A stretch of 64,000 nucleotides of DNA from NCBI RefSeq assembly GCF_036053395.1, contig NZ_CP107942.1, positions 5,608,501 through 5,672,500 on the forward strand, read 5' to 3'. The position numbers were made by a program, and so were the translations under genes. Shown one piece after another: positions 32,381 through 40,742 of the stretch (its first letter is position 1; each line of letters opens with the position of its first letter). The DNA comes from Actinoplanes sp. NBC_00393 (GTDB lineage: Bacteria; Actinomycetota; Actinomycetes; Mycobacteriales; Micromonosporaceae). The notes under the pieces were generated by a model. That model was not told where the DNA came from. It saw nothing but the letters and a program-made list of their open reading frames with translations, and did not search any database.

Positions 32381-34009
32381 TTACGGGCTTGCAAGATCCA
32401 TTCCGGCCACGTAGCCGAAGGTCATCGCGGGGCCGAGCGTCGAACCGGCACCGGCGTAGCTGTGTCCCATCACCGCGGCGCTCGCGTTGCCGGCCGCGTA
32501 CAGGCCCGGGATCGCCGAGCCGTCCGGGCGCAGGACCCGGGCCCGCGCGTCGGTGACCAGGCCGCCCTTGGTGCCCAGGTCACCCGGCACGATCTTGAAG
32601 GCGTAGAACGGCGGCAGCCAGATCGGCGCGAGACACGGGCTGGGCTGGTTGGTGGGGTCGGCGAAATACTCGTCGTAGCTGCTGTCGCCGCGATGGAAGT
32701 CGGCGTCGCGCCCGGCCCGGGCCTGCGCGTTCGACCGCTCGATCGTGGCGCGCAGCGCGGCCGCCGGCACGCCGATCTTCGCGGCCAGCCCGCCGATGGT
32801 CCAGTCCTTGACCAGCGCGCCACTGGCGTACCAGGCGTCCGGGTAGGGCAGCAGCGGCGCCAGGTCCTTGAACAGGTACCGGTTGCGGTAGTCCTGGTCG
32901 GTGATCATCCAGCACGGGATGTGGTCCTTCTGGTACATCACGTGGACGACGTCGCTGTACGGGGCGGCCTCGTTGACGAACCGCTTCCCGGCCTGGTTGA
33001 CGAAGATCGTGCCGGGCAGCGTGCGCTCGGACAGGCAGAACCACGGGCCCTCCGGCAGCGGGATCATCGGGCCCCACCACGCGTCGTCCATCAACCCCAG
33101 TGCGGCGCCGGCCCGCTCCCCCGCCTCGATGCCGTCCCCGGTGTTGCTTGCGGCGCCGACCGTCCACGCCGTACCGATCGGAGCCTCCTGGAATTGCTTG
33201 CGCATCCGCTCGTTGTGCTCGAAGCCGCCGCTGCCGATGATCACTTTGCGCCGCGCCCGGATCAGCGTTTCCTGGCCGTCGCGCCGGACCACCACCCCGG
33301 CCACCCGGCCGTTCTCCACGTGCAGGTCCAGCAGCGGGGTGTTCAGCAGGACCGGCACGTCGGCGGCGAGCAGCCCGGCCCGCAACCCGCCGGCCAGGGC
33401 CTGGCCCATGCTGATCGGTTTCTGCCCCTGCGCGGACAACTGCAGGTAACGCCAGACGATCTCGGTGGCGGTGGCGACGCCGCGCGGGTGGCGGGCGATC
33501 AGGGACAGCCACTTGTAGTCCACGTCGTACACCACGGTGCCGGGCGGGGTCGGGACGTAGGACGGGTTAAGGTTGGCGTACTCGGCGCCGAGAATGTTGG
33601 CGTCCAGCGCCTGCGGCTCGATCGAGCGGCCGTCCGGCATCCCGCCAGGCAGCTCCGGATAGTAGTCCGGATAGCCCTGCATCCAGGAGAAACGCAACGG
33701 CGAGCAGCGCAGCAGGAACGAGATGGCGCGAGGTCCGCCGGTCAGGAACGCATGCCGGCGCGCCACCGGCACCTCAGGGCCGACAACCGCAGCCAGGTAC
33801 GCGTCCGCCTTGCTGAACGTGTCCGGCACCCCGGCGGCCAGGAGGACCTCGTTGTTCGGAACCCAGATGCCGGCGCCGGAACGTGCGGTGGAACCGCCGT
33901 ACACCGGGGCCTTCTCGACGACCACCGTGCTGAGTCCGCTGTGGGCGGTCGCCAGTGCGGCAGTCATACCGGCGGCGCCGGCGCCTATCACGACCGCGTC
34001 GTACTCCAC
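32381..34009 (-). CDS. Second 3-ketosteroid delta1-dehydrogenase (KstD)
   Basis: 542 residues from a GTG with GGAGG eight bases upstream; a TTG at 34042 would add 11 residues without family support. The FAD motif AVVIGAGAAGMTAALATAHS and VVVEKAPVYGGSTARSG, WMQGYPDYYPELPGG, EAAPYSDVV and the C-terminal GLYAAGNASAAVMGHSYAGA with GSTLGPAMTFGY retain all KstD elements. It is a paralogue of the enzyme at 16643-18268 (both are full-length and show the same active-site pattern). Multiple KstDs with different substrate ranges are usual in Rhodococcus and relatives. The KstR site is 38 bp upstream. Confidence 0.94.
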   Translation of the reverse strand: MEYDAVVIGAGAAGMTAALATAHSGLSTVVVEKAPVYGGSTARSGAGIWVPNNEVLLAAGVPDTFSKADAYLAAVVGPEVPVARRHAFLTGGPRAISFLLRCSPLRFSWMQGYPDYYPELPGGMPDGRSIEPQALDANILGAEYANLNPSYVPTPPGTVVYDVDYKWLSLIARHPRGVATATEIVWRYLQLSAQGQKPISMGQALAGGLRAGLLAADVPVLLNTPLLDLHVENGRVAGVVVRRDGQETLIRARRKVIIGSGGFEHNERMRKQFQEAPIGTAWTVGAASNTGDGIEAGERAGAALGLMDDAWWGPMIPLPEGPWFCLSERTLPGTIFVNQAGKRFVNEAAPYSDVVHVMYQKDHIPCWMITDQDYRNRYLFKDLAPLLPYPDAWYASGALVKDWTIGGLAAKIGVPAAALRATIERSNAQARAGRDADFHRGDSSYDEYFADPTNQPSPCLAPIWLPPFYAFKIVPGDLGTKGGLVTDARARVLRPDGSAIPGLYAAGNASAAVMGHSYAGAGSTLGPAMTFGYVAGMDLASP

Positions 34010-34046
34010 GGCGACCTCCGCGTGTCGTTCACCGGCCCGCAATAAC

Positions 34047-34060
34047 TAGAACAGGTTATA
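34047..34060. promoter_or_regulatory. KstR operator between the second kstD and the thioesterase gene
   Basis: TAGAACAGGTTATA fits TNNAACNNGTTNNA and is the exact reverse complement of the site before the first kstD. Reading towards kstD the site contains TATAAC, a possible -10 element. Confidence 0.9.
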
Positions 34061-34143
34061 GCAGTGTGAGATGATTCACTAGCTCTCGGCGTGGGGGCGG
34101 TGCTCACCTGATGCTGTTCAGGACTGCATGGGAGGGGCATTCC

Positions 34144-34863
34144 GTGACCGACAGCGCGAACGATGCGGCGGGAGAACACGCTCCAGCCACGGCCCGCCGG
34201 CTGCAGGCCGTGGACGGCCTGCTACGCCGCCGAGAGGCGATCACCGAGCTGGGCGACGCGCTACGCGAGCTGGTGGAGTACGCGACGACCACCGAGGCCC
34301 CGACCGAAGAACTCCGCCGTGCCGCCGAACGCATCCGCCAGGCCGCCGCGCCACTGGGCGAACGGGTGCGCACCCGCGACGTACTGTCCAAGGCCGACGA
34401 TCTGCTCTCCGGCGTGCGCATGTACAACCCGGTGACCGGCAGCGGCAGCGCCCTGGCTCCGCCGCTGCACATCACCGCGGTGGACGGCTCCGCCGTGGGG
34501 ACGTGCACGCTGGGCATGGCGTTCGAGGGGCCGCCGACCTATGCGCACGGCGGGGTGAGCGCGATGTTGCTCGACCAGATGCTGGGCTATGCGGCCGGCC
34601 TCTCCGGGAACCCCGGCATGACGGTCCGGCTGGACACTTCGTACCGCAAGCCCGTCCCGTTGCTGACGCCGTTGCAGCTGACCGCTTCCGTCCAGGAGAT
34701 CGACGGCCGCCGGGTCACCGCAACCGGCCACATCGCGGCAGCCGACGCCCCGGACGAGGTGCTGGTGACGGCAACCGGCGTCTTCATAGCCCTACGAGCC
34801 GAACAGGCCCGCCGCCTCTTCGGCCGCGTCGTCAACACCAACCGCCCCTCCCGAGCCGGCTGA
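34144..34863 (+). CDS. PaaI-type hotdog thioesterase with helical N-terminal region
   Basis: 239 residues from a GTG preceded by GGAGGGG; an ATG at 34111 is an alternative. Residues about 120-230 form a hotdog domain: GPPTYAHGGVSAMLLDQMLG is the PaaI-type catalytic block, followed by TVRLDTSYRKPVPLLTPLQL and a strand-rich end. The first 90 residues are charged and helical, unusual for small PaaI proteins of about 140 residues. It is expected to hydrolyse acyl-CoA esters, perhaps to release free CoA during steroid breakdown. The divergent position on a KstR operator supports membership in the regulon. Confidence 0.88.
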   Translation: MTDSANDAAGEHAPATARRLQAVDGLLRRREAITELGDALRELVEYATTTEAPTEELRRAAERIRQAAAPLGERVRTRDVLSKADDLLSGVRMYNPVTGSGSALAPPLHITAVDGSAVGTCTLGMAFEGPPTYAHGGVSAMLLDQMLGYAAGLSGNPGMTVRLDTSYRKPVPLLTPLQLTASVQEIDGRRVTATGHIAAADAPDEVLVTATGVFIALRAEQARRLFGRVVNTNRPSRAG

Positions 34864-35006
34864 CCCGGCCGGCCCTGGGCGGATCAGGGACAGTCCGCTT
34901 GCCCGACGCGTGGCGACTGGGATAGAGCGTCGGTTGTCGAGCCGGGGTGTGCGACGGATGGATCGCGGACAGCGGTCCAAGCCCCCGGAGATCGAGGGCA
35001 GACCGC

Positions 35007-35747
35007 ATGACAGACGAGAAAGCGCCGGATTCCGCACGCCGGCCGACTCGCGCCCAGACCGTGGCGCTCTGGACGATGGCGGTCCTGGGTACAGCCTTAG
35101 CTGTGACGGCCGCCGCCCTTCTGGTGGTCACCGGTGCGCCCCGGCGGTGGTGGGTGCTCATCGGGATATCAGCGGGTCTCGCGACGGTTGTCTACGTGAT
35201 ACTCGCGTACCTGTCGGCGGCCGGCCGGCCGTCACCGCCGGTGAAGCCCGAGCCCGATCGGGCTGAAACGGCCCGGCGTAACACCGGCGCGGAGCCTGGA
35301 GCCGCGGAGAAGCAGAACGGACCATCGCCTCCGCTCGCCGAGGGCTGCCCCACCGAGCGGGCCGCCCGGCCGCCGAAAGGCTTCGGGGGCGTCGCAACGG
35401 TTCGCGACGTGCCGATTTCCGACGTACAGCAGTTTTTCGTCGCGATGCAGGCTCGGGCGATGGCGCGACAAGAGGCCGTCGAGGATGAGCTGCCCGACGC
35501 GAGGAGGCGGGTGTCGGAGGCCGAGAAGGAGGAGAAACGCCTTTCCCAGCAGTCGAACGATGCGGCCGTGGACGACATTGAAAAGAGGCGGCAGAACGTG
35601 CTGAAGGACCGCGCTGCCGCAGAGGTCATCGACGCGCGGGCTGAAGTCGAGAGGCTCGAGAACCAATCGGCGAAGGCCAAGGCGGACCAACAGTGGGCGA
35701 AGGAGACGCGTGACCGGCTCCAGGCCATGGGCGGTGATGATCAATGA
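35007..35747 (+). CDS. Membrane protein with two N-terminal helices and a cytoplasmic coiled coil
   Basis: 246 residues; unknown family. Two hydrophobic segments (about residues 18-42 and 48-70) form a hairpin, followed by a Pro-rich linker and a strongly charged helical region (about 150-240) rich in Glu, Arg, Lys and Ala with heptad character, including ARAMARQEAVEDELPDARRR and SEAEKEEKRLSQQSNDAAVD. A structural or scaffolding role is possible. The start at 35007 is preferred because the upstream part of the frame lacks coding character. The stop overlaps the next start (ATGA). Confidence 0.7.
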   Translation: MTDEKAPDSARRPTRAQTVALWTMAVLGTALAVTAAALLVVTGAPRRWWVLIGISAGLATVVYVILAYLSAAGRPSPPVKPEPDRAETARRNTGAEPGAAEKQNGPSPPLAEGCPTERAARPPKGFGGVATVRDVPISDVQQFFVAMQARAMARQEAVEDELPDARRRVSEAEKEEKRLSQQSNDAAVDDIEKRRQNVLKDRAAAEVIDARAEVERLENQSAKAKADQQWAKETRDRLQAMGGDDQ

Positions 35748-36070
35748 GTGCGGAGCTCCGGGCCGGGTTCGTCGCCGGTGCGGCACAGATCCTGGCCGCG
35801 TTGATCGCACTGTTCGGTGTGTTGTCCACCGCCCCGGCCGGCGGCGGTGCCCCGGCCGGCGCCGGCCGACAGCAGGGAAACAGTCCGGAGCCGGGTGCTG
35901 CATCCGAGTGCGTAGCCGTCGTCGACCGGTACCGCCGCGTTGCGCGCCTCGACTCCAAGATGCTGGACGCGCTGATCGCCGCCGGGCCCGACGGCGTGTC
36001 CCCGGTTGAGGCGGACCCGGACGCGCGCCGCTGCGGCATCTCCGTAGCCGCGATCGAGGCGATGCGATGA
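35744..36070 (+). CDS. Small single-helix membrane protein, coupled to the preceding gene
   Basis: 108 residues. An N-terminal hydrophobic helix (FVAGAAQILAALIALFGVLS) is followed by a Gly/Pro/Ala linker and a soluble C-terminal part of about 60 residues with two cysteines (ASECVAVVDRYRRVARLDSK and DARRCGISVAAIEAMR). If the helix is an uncleaved anchor with the C-terminus outside, the cysteines could pair. The family is unknown. Coupling by ATGA suggests it works with the coiled-coil membrane protein. Confidence 0.65.
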   Translation: MSAELRAGFVAGAAQILAALIALFGVLSTAPAGGGAPAGAGRQQGNSPEPGAASECVAVVDRYRRVARLDSKMLDALIAAGPDGVSPVEADPDARRCGISVAAIEAMR

Positions 36071-36163
36071 GCGTCGCCCGGCGCAGGCAGGCAAGTCGGG
36101 CCCGGAGGCTTGCCGATGAGCGTCAACCGGCGCAGATCGGCACGGAGTGCCGGAGGCTTGCGG

Positions 36164-37204
36164 TCAGCAGAGATGCGGAGCCCAGGCGTCGGTGCCCTGC
36201 AGGAAGGCCGTGGGGGTTTGCAGGGCGGCTTCGGCGGGGGTCAGTTGGGGGCGGTCGGCGGAGGGGAGGGCGCCGGGGCCGTAGTTGTGGTGTTCGGCGA
36301 AGCGGGCGGTGGAGCGCCACGGCCAGGTGCCGAAGTCGGACCAAGCAGTGGCGGGGATGTGGGCGCCGAGCCAGGAGTTGCGGATGATGGTCTGGCCTAC
36401 GGCGTTGGGGTCGTTGCTGGGGTGCCAGGGGCGGCCCAGGAAGACACTTCCGGTGGGGGCGTCCGAGGTGAAGCGGCAGCGGGTGAAGAGGAAGCCGTGC
36501 GGGTTGGTCAGGTCGGTGCTGGGGGCCGTCACGTAGCCGGCGGGGGTGGTGGCTCGGTTGAGGGAGTGGATGCGGCTGCGGTCGAAGACGGCCGTGGCGC
36601 GGCCGAAGATGAAGTCGACGTCGCCCTCGATGTAGCAGTCGCGGAAATAGGCCCGGGCGATCACGCCTGCGGCTCGGCTGTTGACGTAGAGGGTGTCCTG
36701 GTTGCCGAGGAAGCGGACGCGGTCGAATACGAGGCGGTCGGCTCGGGTGAGCACCGCTACGGCCTGGCGGTTGGTGATGGCGGGGTTCGCGGCCTCGTCG
36801 AAGAGGTTGGCGAAGGTCAGGTTGACGGCGCGCAGGTCGGGGCTGTCGATGGTCACCGAGGCGCTGCCGGAGGTGCCCCACGGCGTGCCGTCGGGTTTGA
36901 GGGTGCCGTTGGCGCGGTCGTCGGCGATCAGGACGTCTTCGGGGCGGCGGCCGAGGCCGCGGAGTTCGAGGTGCGGCTTGTCGGCCGGGATGATCACCTG
37001 GCCGCGGTAAACGCCGGGGCGCAGGCCGATCACGAAAGGCTGGCCGGCGGGGACGGCGTCGATCGCGGCCTGCAGGCCGGGGCCATCGGGGGAGATGGTC
37101 ACGTCGGGGCGTGGGGCGGCTAGTGCGGGGCGGGCGCCGAGGAGGCCGGTGGCGGTTACGGCGCTGATGCTGGTGGAGATGTGCAGGAAGGTACGCCTAC
37201 GCAT
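36164..37204 (-). CDS. Secreted pectinesterase (pectin methylesterase, CE8)
   Basis: 346 residues. Demethylates pectin in plant cell walls. A Tat-type signal (MRRRTFLHISTSIS, cleaved after ALAAP-like residues near 31) leads to a right-handed beta-helix domain. CE8 signatures are intact: RFLGNQDTLYVNS with the catalytic-type Gln-Asp, DVDFIFGRATAVFD with the second Asp, and FLGRPWHPS with the Arg-Pro-Trp. The ATG at 37204 is chosen because it starts the signal peptide. It stands alone on the minus strand, 67 bp from the histidine kinase gene, whose possible role in its control is untested. Confidence 0.92.
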   Translation of the reverse strand: MRRRTFLHISTSISAVTATGLLGARPALAAPRPDVTISPDGPGLQAAIDAVPAGQPFVIGLRPGVYRGQVIIPADKPHLELRGLGRRPEDVLIADDRANGTLKPDGTPWGTSGSASVTIDSPDLRAVNLTFANLFDEAANPAITNRQAVAVLTRADRLVFDRVRFLGNQDTLYVNSRAAGVIARAYFRDCYIEGDVDFIFGRATAVFDRSRIHSLNRATTPAGYVTAPSTDLTNPHGFLFTRCRFTSDAPTGSVFLGRPWHPSNDPNAVGQTIIRNSWLGAHIPATAWSDFGTWPWRSTARFAEHHNYGPGALPSADRPQLTPAEAALQTPTAFLQGTDAWAPHLC

Positions 37205-37271
37205 TGGGGAACTCACTTCAGCAGCAGGAAAGGGCTTTCCTGAAGCACCGTAGGCCAGGGATCCAGCGTCG

Positions 37272-39209
37272 TCAATCAGCACGCAGGGCGACGAGGCGGT
37301 GGACCTCGTTCAGCAGCGTCTGCGTCTCGAACGGCTTGCGGATCAGCGGCGCGTCGGCGGGCAGCTCCTGGCCGCCGGGGGCCGGGCCGCTGGTGTAGCC
37401 GGACATGAACAGCACCGGCAGATCGGGGCGATCCCGGCGCAGCTCGGCGGCAAGCTGGGTGCCGGACATGCCGGGCATGATGACATCGGTGAGGAGTACG
37501 TCGTACCCGATCTGTTCCTCCCGGCAGAGCCGGATGGCCTCGGCCGGGTGCGGCGCCGAGTGCACCTGGTAGCCCGCCTTGCCGAGCAGCCGGCAGACGA
37601 TGTCGCGGACGGCTTCCTCGTCCTCGACGACCAGGACGCGCCAGCCGGCCCCGGCGAGCACCGGCGCGGTCGGGGCGGCCGGGGAGACCGCCCGGGTGGA
37701 GGCGGTGCCGGCGGGTAGGCGTACCCGGAGGGTGGTGCCATGGCCTTGCTCGGACTCCAGGCTGATGGTGCCGCCGGCGTCGGTGACCACCCCGTACGCG
37801 GTGGCCAGTCCCAGCCCGGTGCCGCTGCCCCGGCCACGGGTGGTGAAGAACGGCTCGAAGGCGCGGGCGAGCACCTCCGGTGGCATCCCGACCCCGGTGT
37901 CGGTGACCGAGAGACAGACCAGGTCTTCTCCGCCGCCGTCGTGCTCGAGGGCCGTCGTGATCGTCAGCTTCCCGCCGGAGGGCATCGCGGCCCGGGCGTT
38001 GAGGACCGCGTTCATCAGCACCTGCTCGAACTTGCTGCGGTCCATCACGACCGGCGGCAGGCCCGGGGCGAGCACTGTGCCGAGCTCGATGTCCTCGCCG
38101 AGGGTACGCGCGAGCAGCCGCTGCATGTCGACAGCAACCGCGTTGAGGTCGAGCATCTCCGGCTGGGACGGCTCCGACCGGCTGAAGATCAGCAGCTGCC
38201 GGGTGAGCGCCGCACCCCGGGCCGCGGCCTGCTTGATCCCGGCCGCGTCCGGCGTGCTCGGGTGCTCCTCGCCGAGTTCCTCGGCGAGCATGTCGGCGTA
38301 CCCGGAGATGACCGCGAGGATGTTGTTGAAGTCGTGCGCGATGCCGCCGGCGAGCTGGCCGAGCGAGTCGAGCCGTTCCGCCTGGCGCAGCTGCTGTTCG
38401 AGCTCGGCGCGTTCGCGTTCGGCGGCGAGCCGTTCGGTGACGTCGCGCATGATGCCCTCGACGGCGATCACCCGGCCGGTGTCGTCGGTGACCGTGCTGG
38501 CCCGCTGCTCGATCCAGACCTCGTCGCCACCGCCACCGCGGTGCAGGCGGACGGTGAGGGTGCCGGGATGGGGGTTGCGCCAGAACTGCTCGAAGATCGG
38601 CCGGTCCGCCGGGTCGACGCAGTGGAAGATCAGCTGCGGTTCGGCGTAGAACTCCTCGGCGGTGTGCCCGGTGATCGAGTCGACGGCCCGGCTGAGGTAT
38701 TCCATCGCCGGTGTGGGTTCCAGCCGGTACCGGAAGATGATGTCCTGGGCGTGCTCGGCGAGCAGGCGGAACCGTTCCTCGCTGTCGCGCAGGGCGGCCA
38801 CGGCCCGGCTGCGCTCGGTGATGTCGGTGGAGATGCCGGCCACGGCGTAGGCCGTACCGGCCTCGTCGATCAGCGGGAACTTGACGGTGAGGTAGGTGTT
38901 GGCCCCGTCGTCCTCCTCCATCTGGATCGGCACGCCGCCGGCCAGCGCCTGCCGGTCGTTGGTCCGGAACGCGTCCGCCACCTCGACCGGGAACAGGTCG
39001 TGGTCGGTGAGCCCGACGATGTCCTCGCGGCGCAGGCCGAACCGGCGCTCGTACTCCCGGTTGACGAGCATGTAGCGCCCGTCTGCGTCGCGCATGTAGA
39101 TGACCGCGGAGGTGTGGTCGATCAGCGCCATCAGCTGGTCGCGGCCGATCTGGGGCAGCGGCCAGCCGTTGGGTTCGGGGCGCCGCACGGCGCCGGTTCG
39201 AGGTTTCAC
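37272..39209 (-). CDS. Hybrid sensor histidine kinase: PAS-PAS-HisKA-HATPase-receiver
   Basis: 645 residues from a GTG, with no membrane segment, so a soluble cytoplasmic sensor. Two PAS domains (about 25-133 and 142-262) are followed by a HisKA dimerisation domain with the phosphoacceptor His292 (GGIAHDFNNILAV, the pattern of the HisKA family found with N-box variants). The catalytic domain (about 390-505) carries TDTGVGMPPEVLARAFEPFF and GTGLGLATAYGVV. A C-terminal receiver domain (about 525-640) follows, with DVLLTDVIMPGMSG holding the phosphorylatable Asp. No response regulator with an output domain is encoded nearby. The signal is unknown. Confidence 0.94.
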   Translation of the reverse strand: MKPRTGAVRRPEPNGWPLPQIGRDQLMALIDHTSAVIYMRDADGRYMLVNREYERRFGLRREDIVGLTDHDLFPVEVADAFRTNDRQALAGGVPIQMEEDDGANTYLTVKFPLIDEAGTAYAVAGISTDITERSRAVAALRDSEERFRLLAEHAQDIIFRYRLEPTPAMEYLSRAVDSITGHTAEEFYAEPQLIFHCVDPADRPIFEQFWRNPHPGTLTVRLHRGGGGDEVWIEQRASTVTDDTGRVIAVEGIMRDVTERLAAERERAELEQQLRQAERLDSLGQLAGGIAHDFNNILAVISGYADMLAEELGEEHPSTPDAAGIKQAAARGAALTRQLLIFSRSEPSQPEMLDLNAVAVDMQRLLARTLGEDIELGTVLAPGLPPVVMDRSKFEQVLMNAVLNARAAMPSGGKLTITTALEHDGGGEDLVCLSVTDTGVGMPPEVLARAFEPFFTTRGRGSGTGLGLATAYGVVTDAGGTISLESEQGHGTTLRVRLPAGTASTRAVSPAAPTAPVLAGAGWRVLVVEDEEAVRDIVCRLLGKAGYQVHSAPHPAEAIRLCREEQIGYDVLLTDVIMPGMSGTQLAAELRRDRPDLPVLFMSGYTSGPAPGGQELPADAPLIRKPFETQTLLNEVHRLVALRAD

Positions 39210-39225
39210 CCCACCCCCGGTCCAC

Positions 39226-40542
39226 TCAGCCGGCCAACTCCACGACGACCGGTCCGGCCGCTCCCCGACCGGACCGTACCGCTGCGGCGGAGCCGTTGTC
39301 CGGGCTTTCGGCGATCAGCACCGGGCGCAGTGGGGCGAGGGTGTGGTCCTGGCGGGCCCGGGTCACCCGCTCCAGGAACGTCTCGGTCATGCCGGTGGTG
39401 CCGGCCCGGTTCGACACCAGCAGCCGGTCGCCGAGGCCCTCGTCGTCGCGCTGCCGCTGCGGCTTGAACAGGAACTTCTTGCTTAGCATGAGGTGCGCGC
39501 CGGACGCCCGGGCGTGCATGTTGAGCAGCCGGTACCAGTCGATCAGGGCCGGGTGGTGTGCGACCAGCCGGCGCAGGTCGCCGTCGTCGGACAGGCGCAG
39601 ACCGTGTTCGTCGGCGCCGATCTCGGCGAGCAGCCGCTGCGGCAGGGTCGGGCCGCTCATCAGCTCGTCGAGGTCGGCGCGTTCGTGTTCGAGCAGCGCC
39701 GGGAACAGGCGCCGGGCCTGCTGGTCGTAGTCGGGCAGGTTCAGCCCGAGCAGGAAGTCGCGTTTCAGCGCCTCCGGGTCGAGGGCGCCGCTGGGCGGGA
39801 TGTCGTCGGATGTCCAGTGCGCGGCGAACTGCCGGAACACGTCCATGAACATCTCCGGCGGCATGGTCTCCTCGGCCGGCAGGGCGGCGAAATCGACCAT
39901 CAGCCTGCGCAGGGTCGCCAGCAGGACCGTCGCCGCGCGTACCCGGTGCCGGGCGTCCTCGCCGATCAGGCTGGCCCGGTCCCGGGTGAGCGGGCAGAGC
40001 AGGTCGTTGACCGCCAGCTCGACCGCCTCACCCTGCTTGACCAGCAGGAAGAAGCGCTCCTCGCCGACCGTGCCGGTGTAGCTGCGGATCCGGCCGTCGT
40101 CGAAGACGCCGGGCAGTTCGGCGATCACCTCGTCGTCGAGGCGGACCCGCACGGTGCCGACGTTCCAGCGCACCAGCGAGGAGTAGCTGTCCCGGTCGTA
40201 GTGACCGGTGCCGGTGTGCTCGGCGAGGGCGGTGAAGTACGCCCGGAACGGGATCTGCGCTCCGCCGACGGTCAGCGGCTCGAACGCGTGCTCCGGATGC
40301 TCGATGCCGCCCGGCGTGTGCTCCTGATAATGCCGGGCCACCGAGGCGCCCACGAACCCGAGCAGCACGACGAGCCGCTGGGCCTGGGCCGGAGTGAGCT
40401 GGGCGACCTCCGGGAGGTGGCTCAGCACGTGTTCCTCGAGCTCGCTGAGGAGCAGGCCCGGTGGGGCGTGATCGTCGAGGATCGCCTGGTTGAGACGGGG
40501 AAGTTCGGTCAGCACCCAAGCGCCGACCTGTTCCGGAACCAT
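39226..40542 (-). CDS. Unrecognised 438-residue protein
   Basis: 438 residues. I do not recognise it with confidence. The start at 40542 is strongly supported by GGAGGTGAT, a full match to the 16S tail, seven bases upstream; the frame stays open to 40617. The protein is mostly helical, without signal or membrane segments. The C-terminal third has HHPALIDWYRLLNMHARASG and SNRAGTTGMTETFLERVTRA; the spacing of a buried His and a Gly-Thr-Thr-Gly turn faintly recalls the indoleamine-dioxygenase/PrnB heme fold, which is only a guess. It ends 16 bp before the histidine kinase start on the same strand, so the two may be co-transcribed. Confidence 0.7.
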   Translation of the reverse strand: MVPEQVGAWVLTELPRLNQAILDDHAPPGLLLSELEEHVLSHLPEVAQLTPAQAQRLVVLLGFVGASVARHYQEHTPGGIEHPEHAFEPLTVGGAQIPFRAYFTALAEHTGTGHYDRDSYSSLVRWNVGTVRVRLDDEVIAELPGVFDDGRIRSYTGTVGEERFFLLVKQGEAVELAVNDLLCPLTRDRASLIGEDARHRVRAATVLLATLRRLMVDFAALPAEETMPPEMFMDVFRQFAAHWTSDDIPPSGALDPEALKRDFLLGLNLPDYDQQARRLFPALLEHERADLDELMSGPTLPQRLLAEIGADEHGLRLSDDGDLRRLVAHHPALIDWYRLLNMHARASGAHLMLSKKFLFKPQRQRDDEGLGDRLLVSNRAGTTGMTETFLERVTRARQDHTLAPLRPVLIAESPDNGSAAAVRSGRGAAGPVVVELAG

Positions 40543-40742
40543 CCGGTACATCACCTCCGGGACTCCTATCCGTCCCTTCGGCCGCGGTTCGCCGACGTTG
40601 AGTGTGGTGAATCGCACCTACCGCACTTTCGGCTGTTGAGCCGGTGACGGGCACGAATGCGACAGCCGGGCCGGAAAGTGACGGCGGTTTATAGAGTGAG
40701 TCGCGGCTGCGCCAATCGGGCGCTGGAGACAGGGGGTAACCG

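Noticed and set aside
36067..36387. ORF starting within the stop of the 108-residue membrane protein
   Set aside because: It overlaps the pectinesterase gene for most of its length; the first 45 codons come from a local duplication of GATGAGCGTC...GGAGGCTTGC.
39226..40617. Longer N-terminus of the unknown 438-residue protein
   Set aside because: The optimal ribosome site GGAGGTGAT lies inside the longer frame and points to the ATG at 40542.
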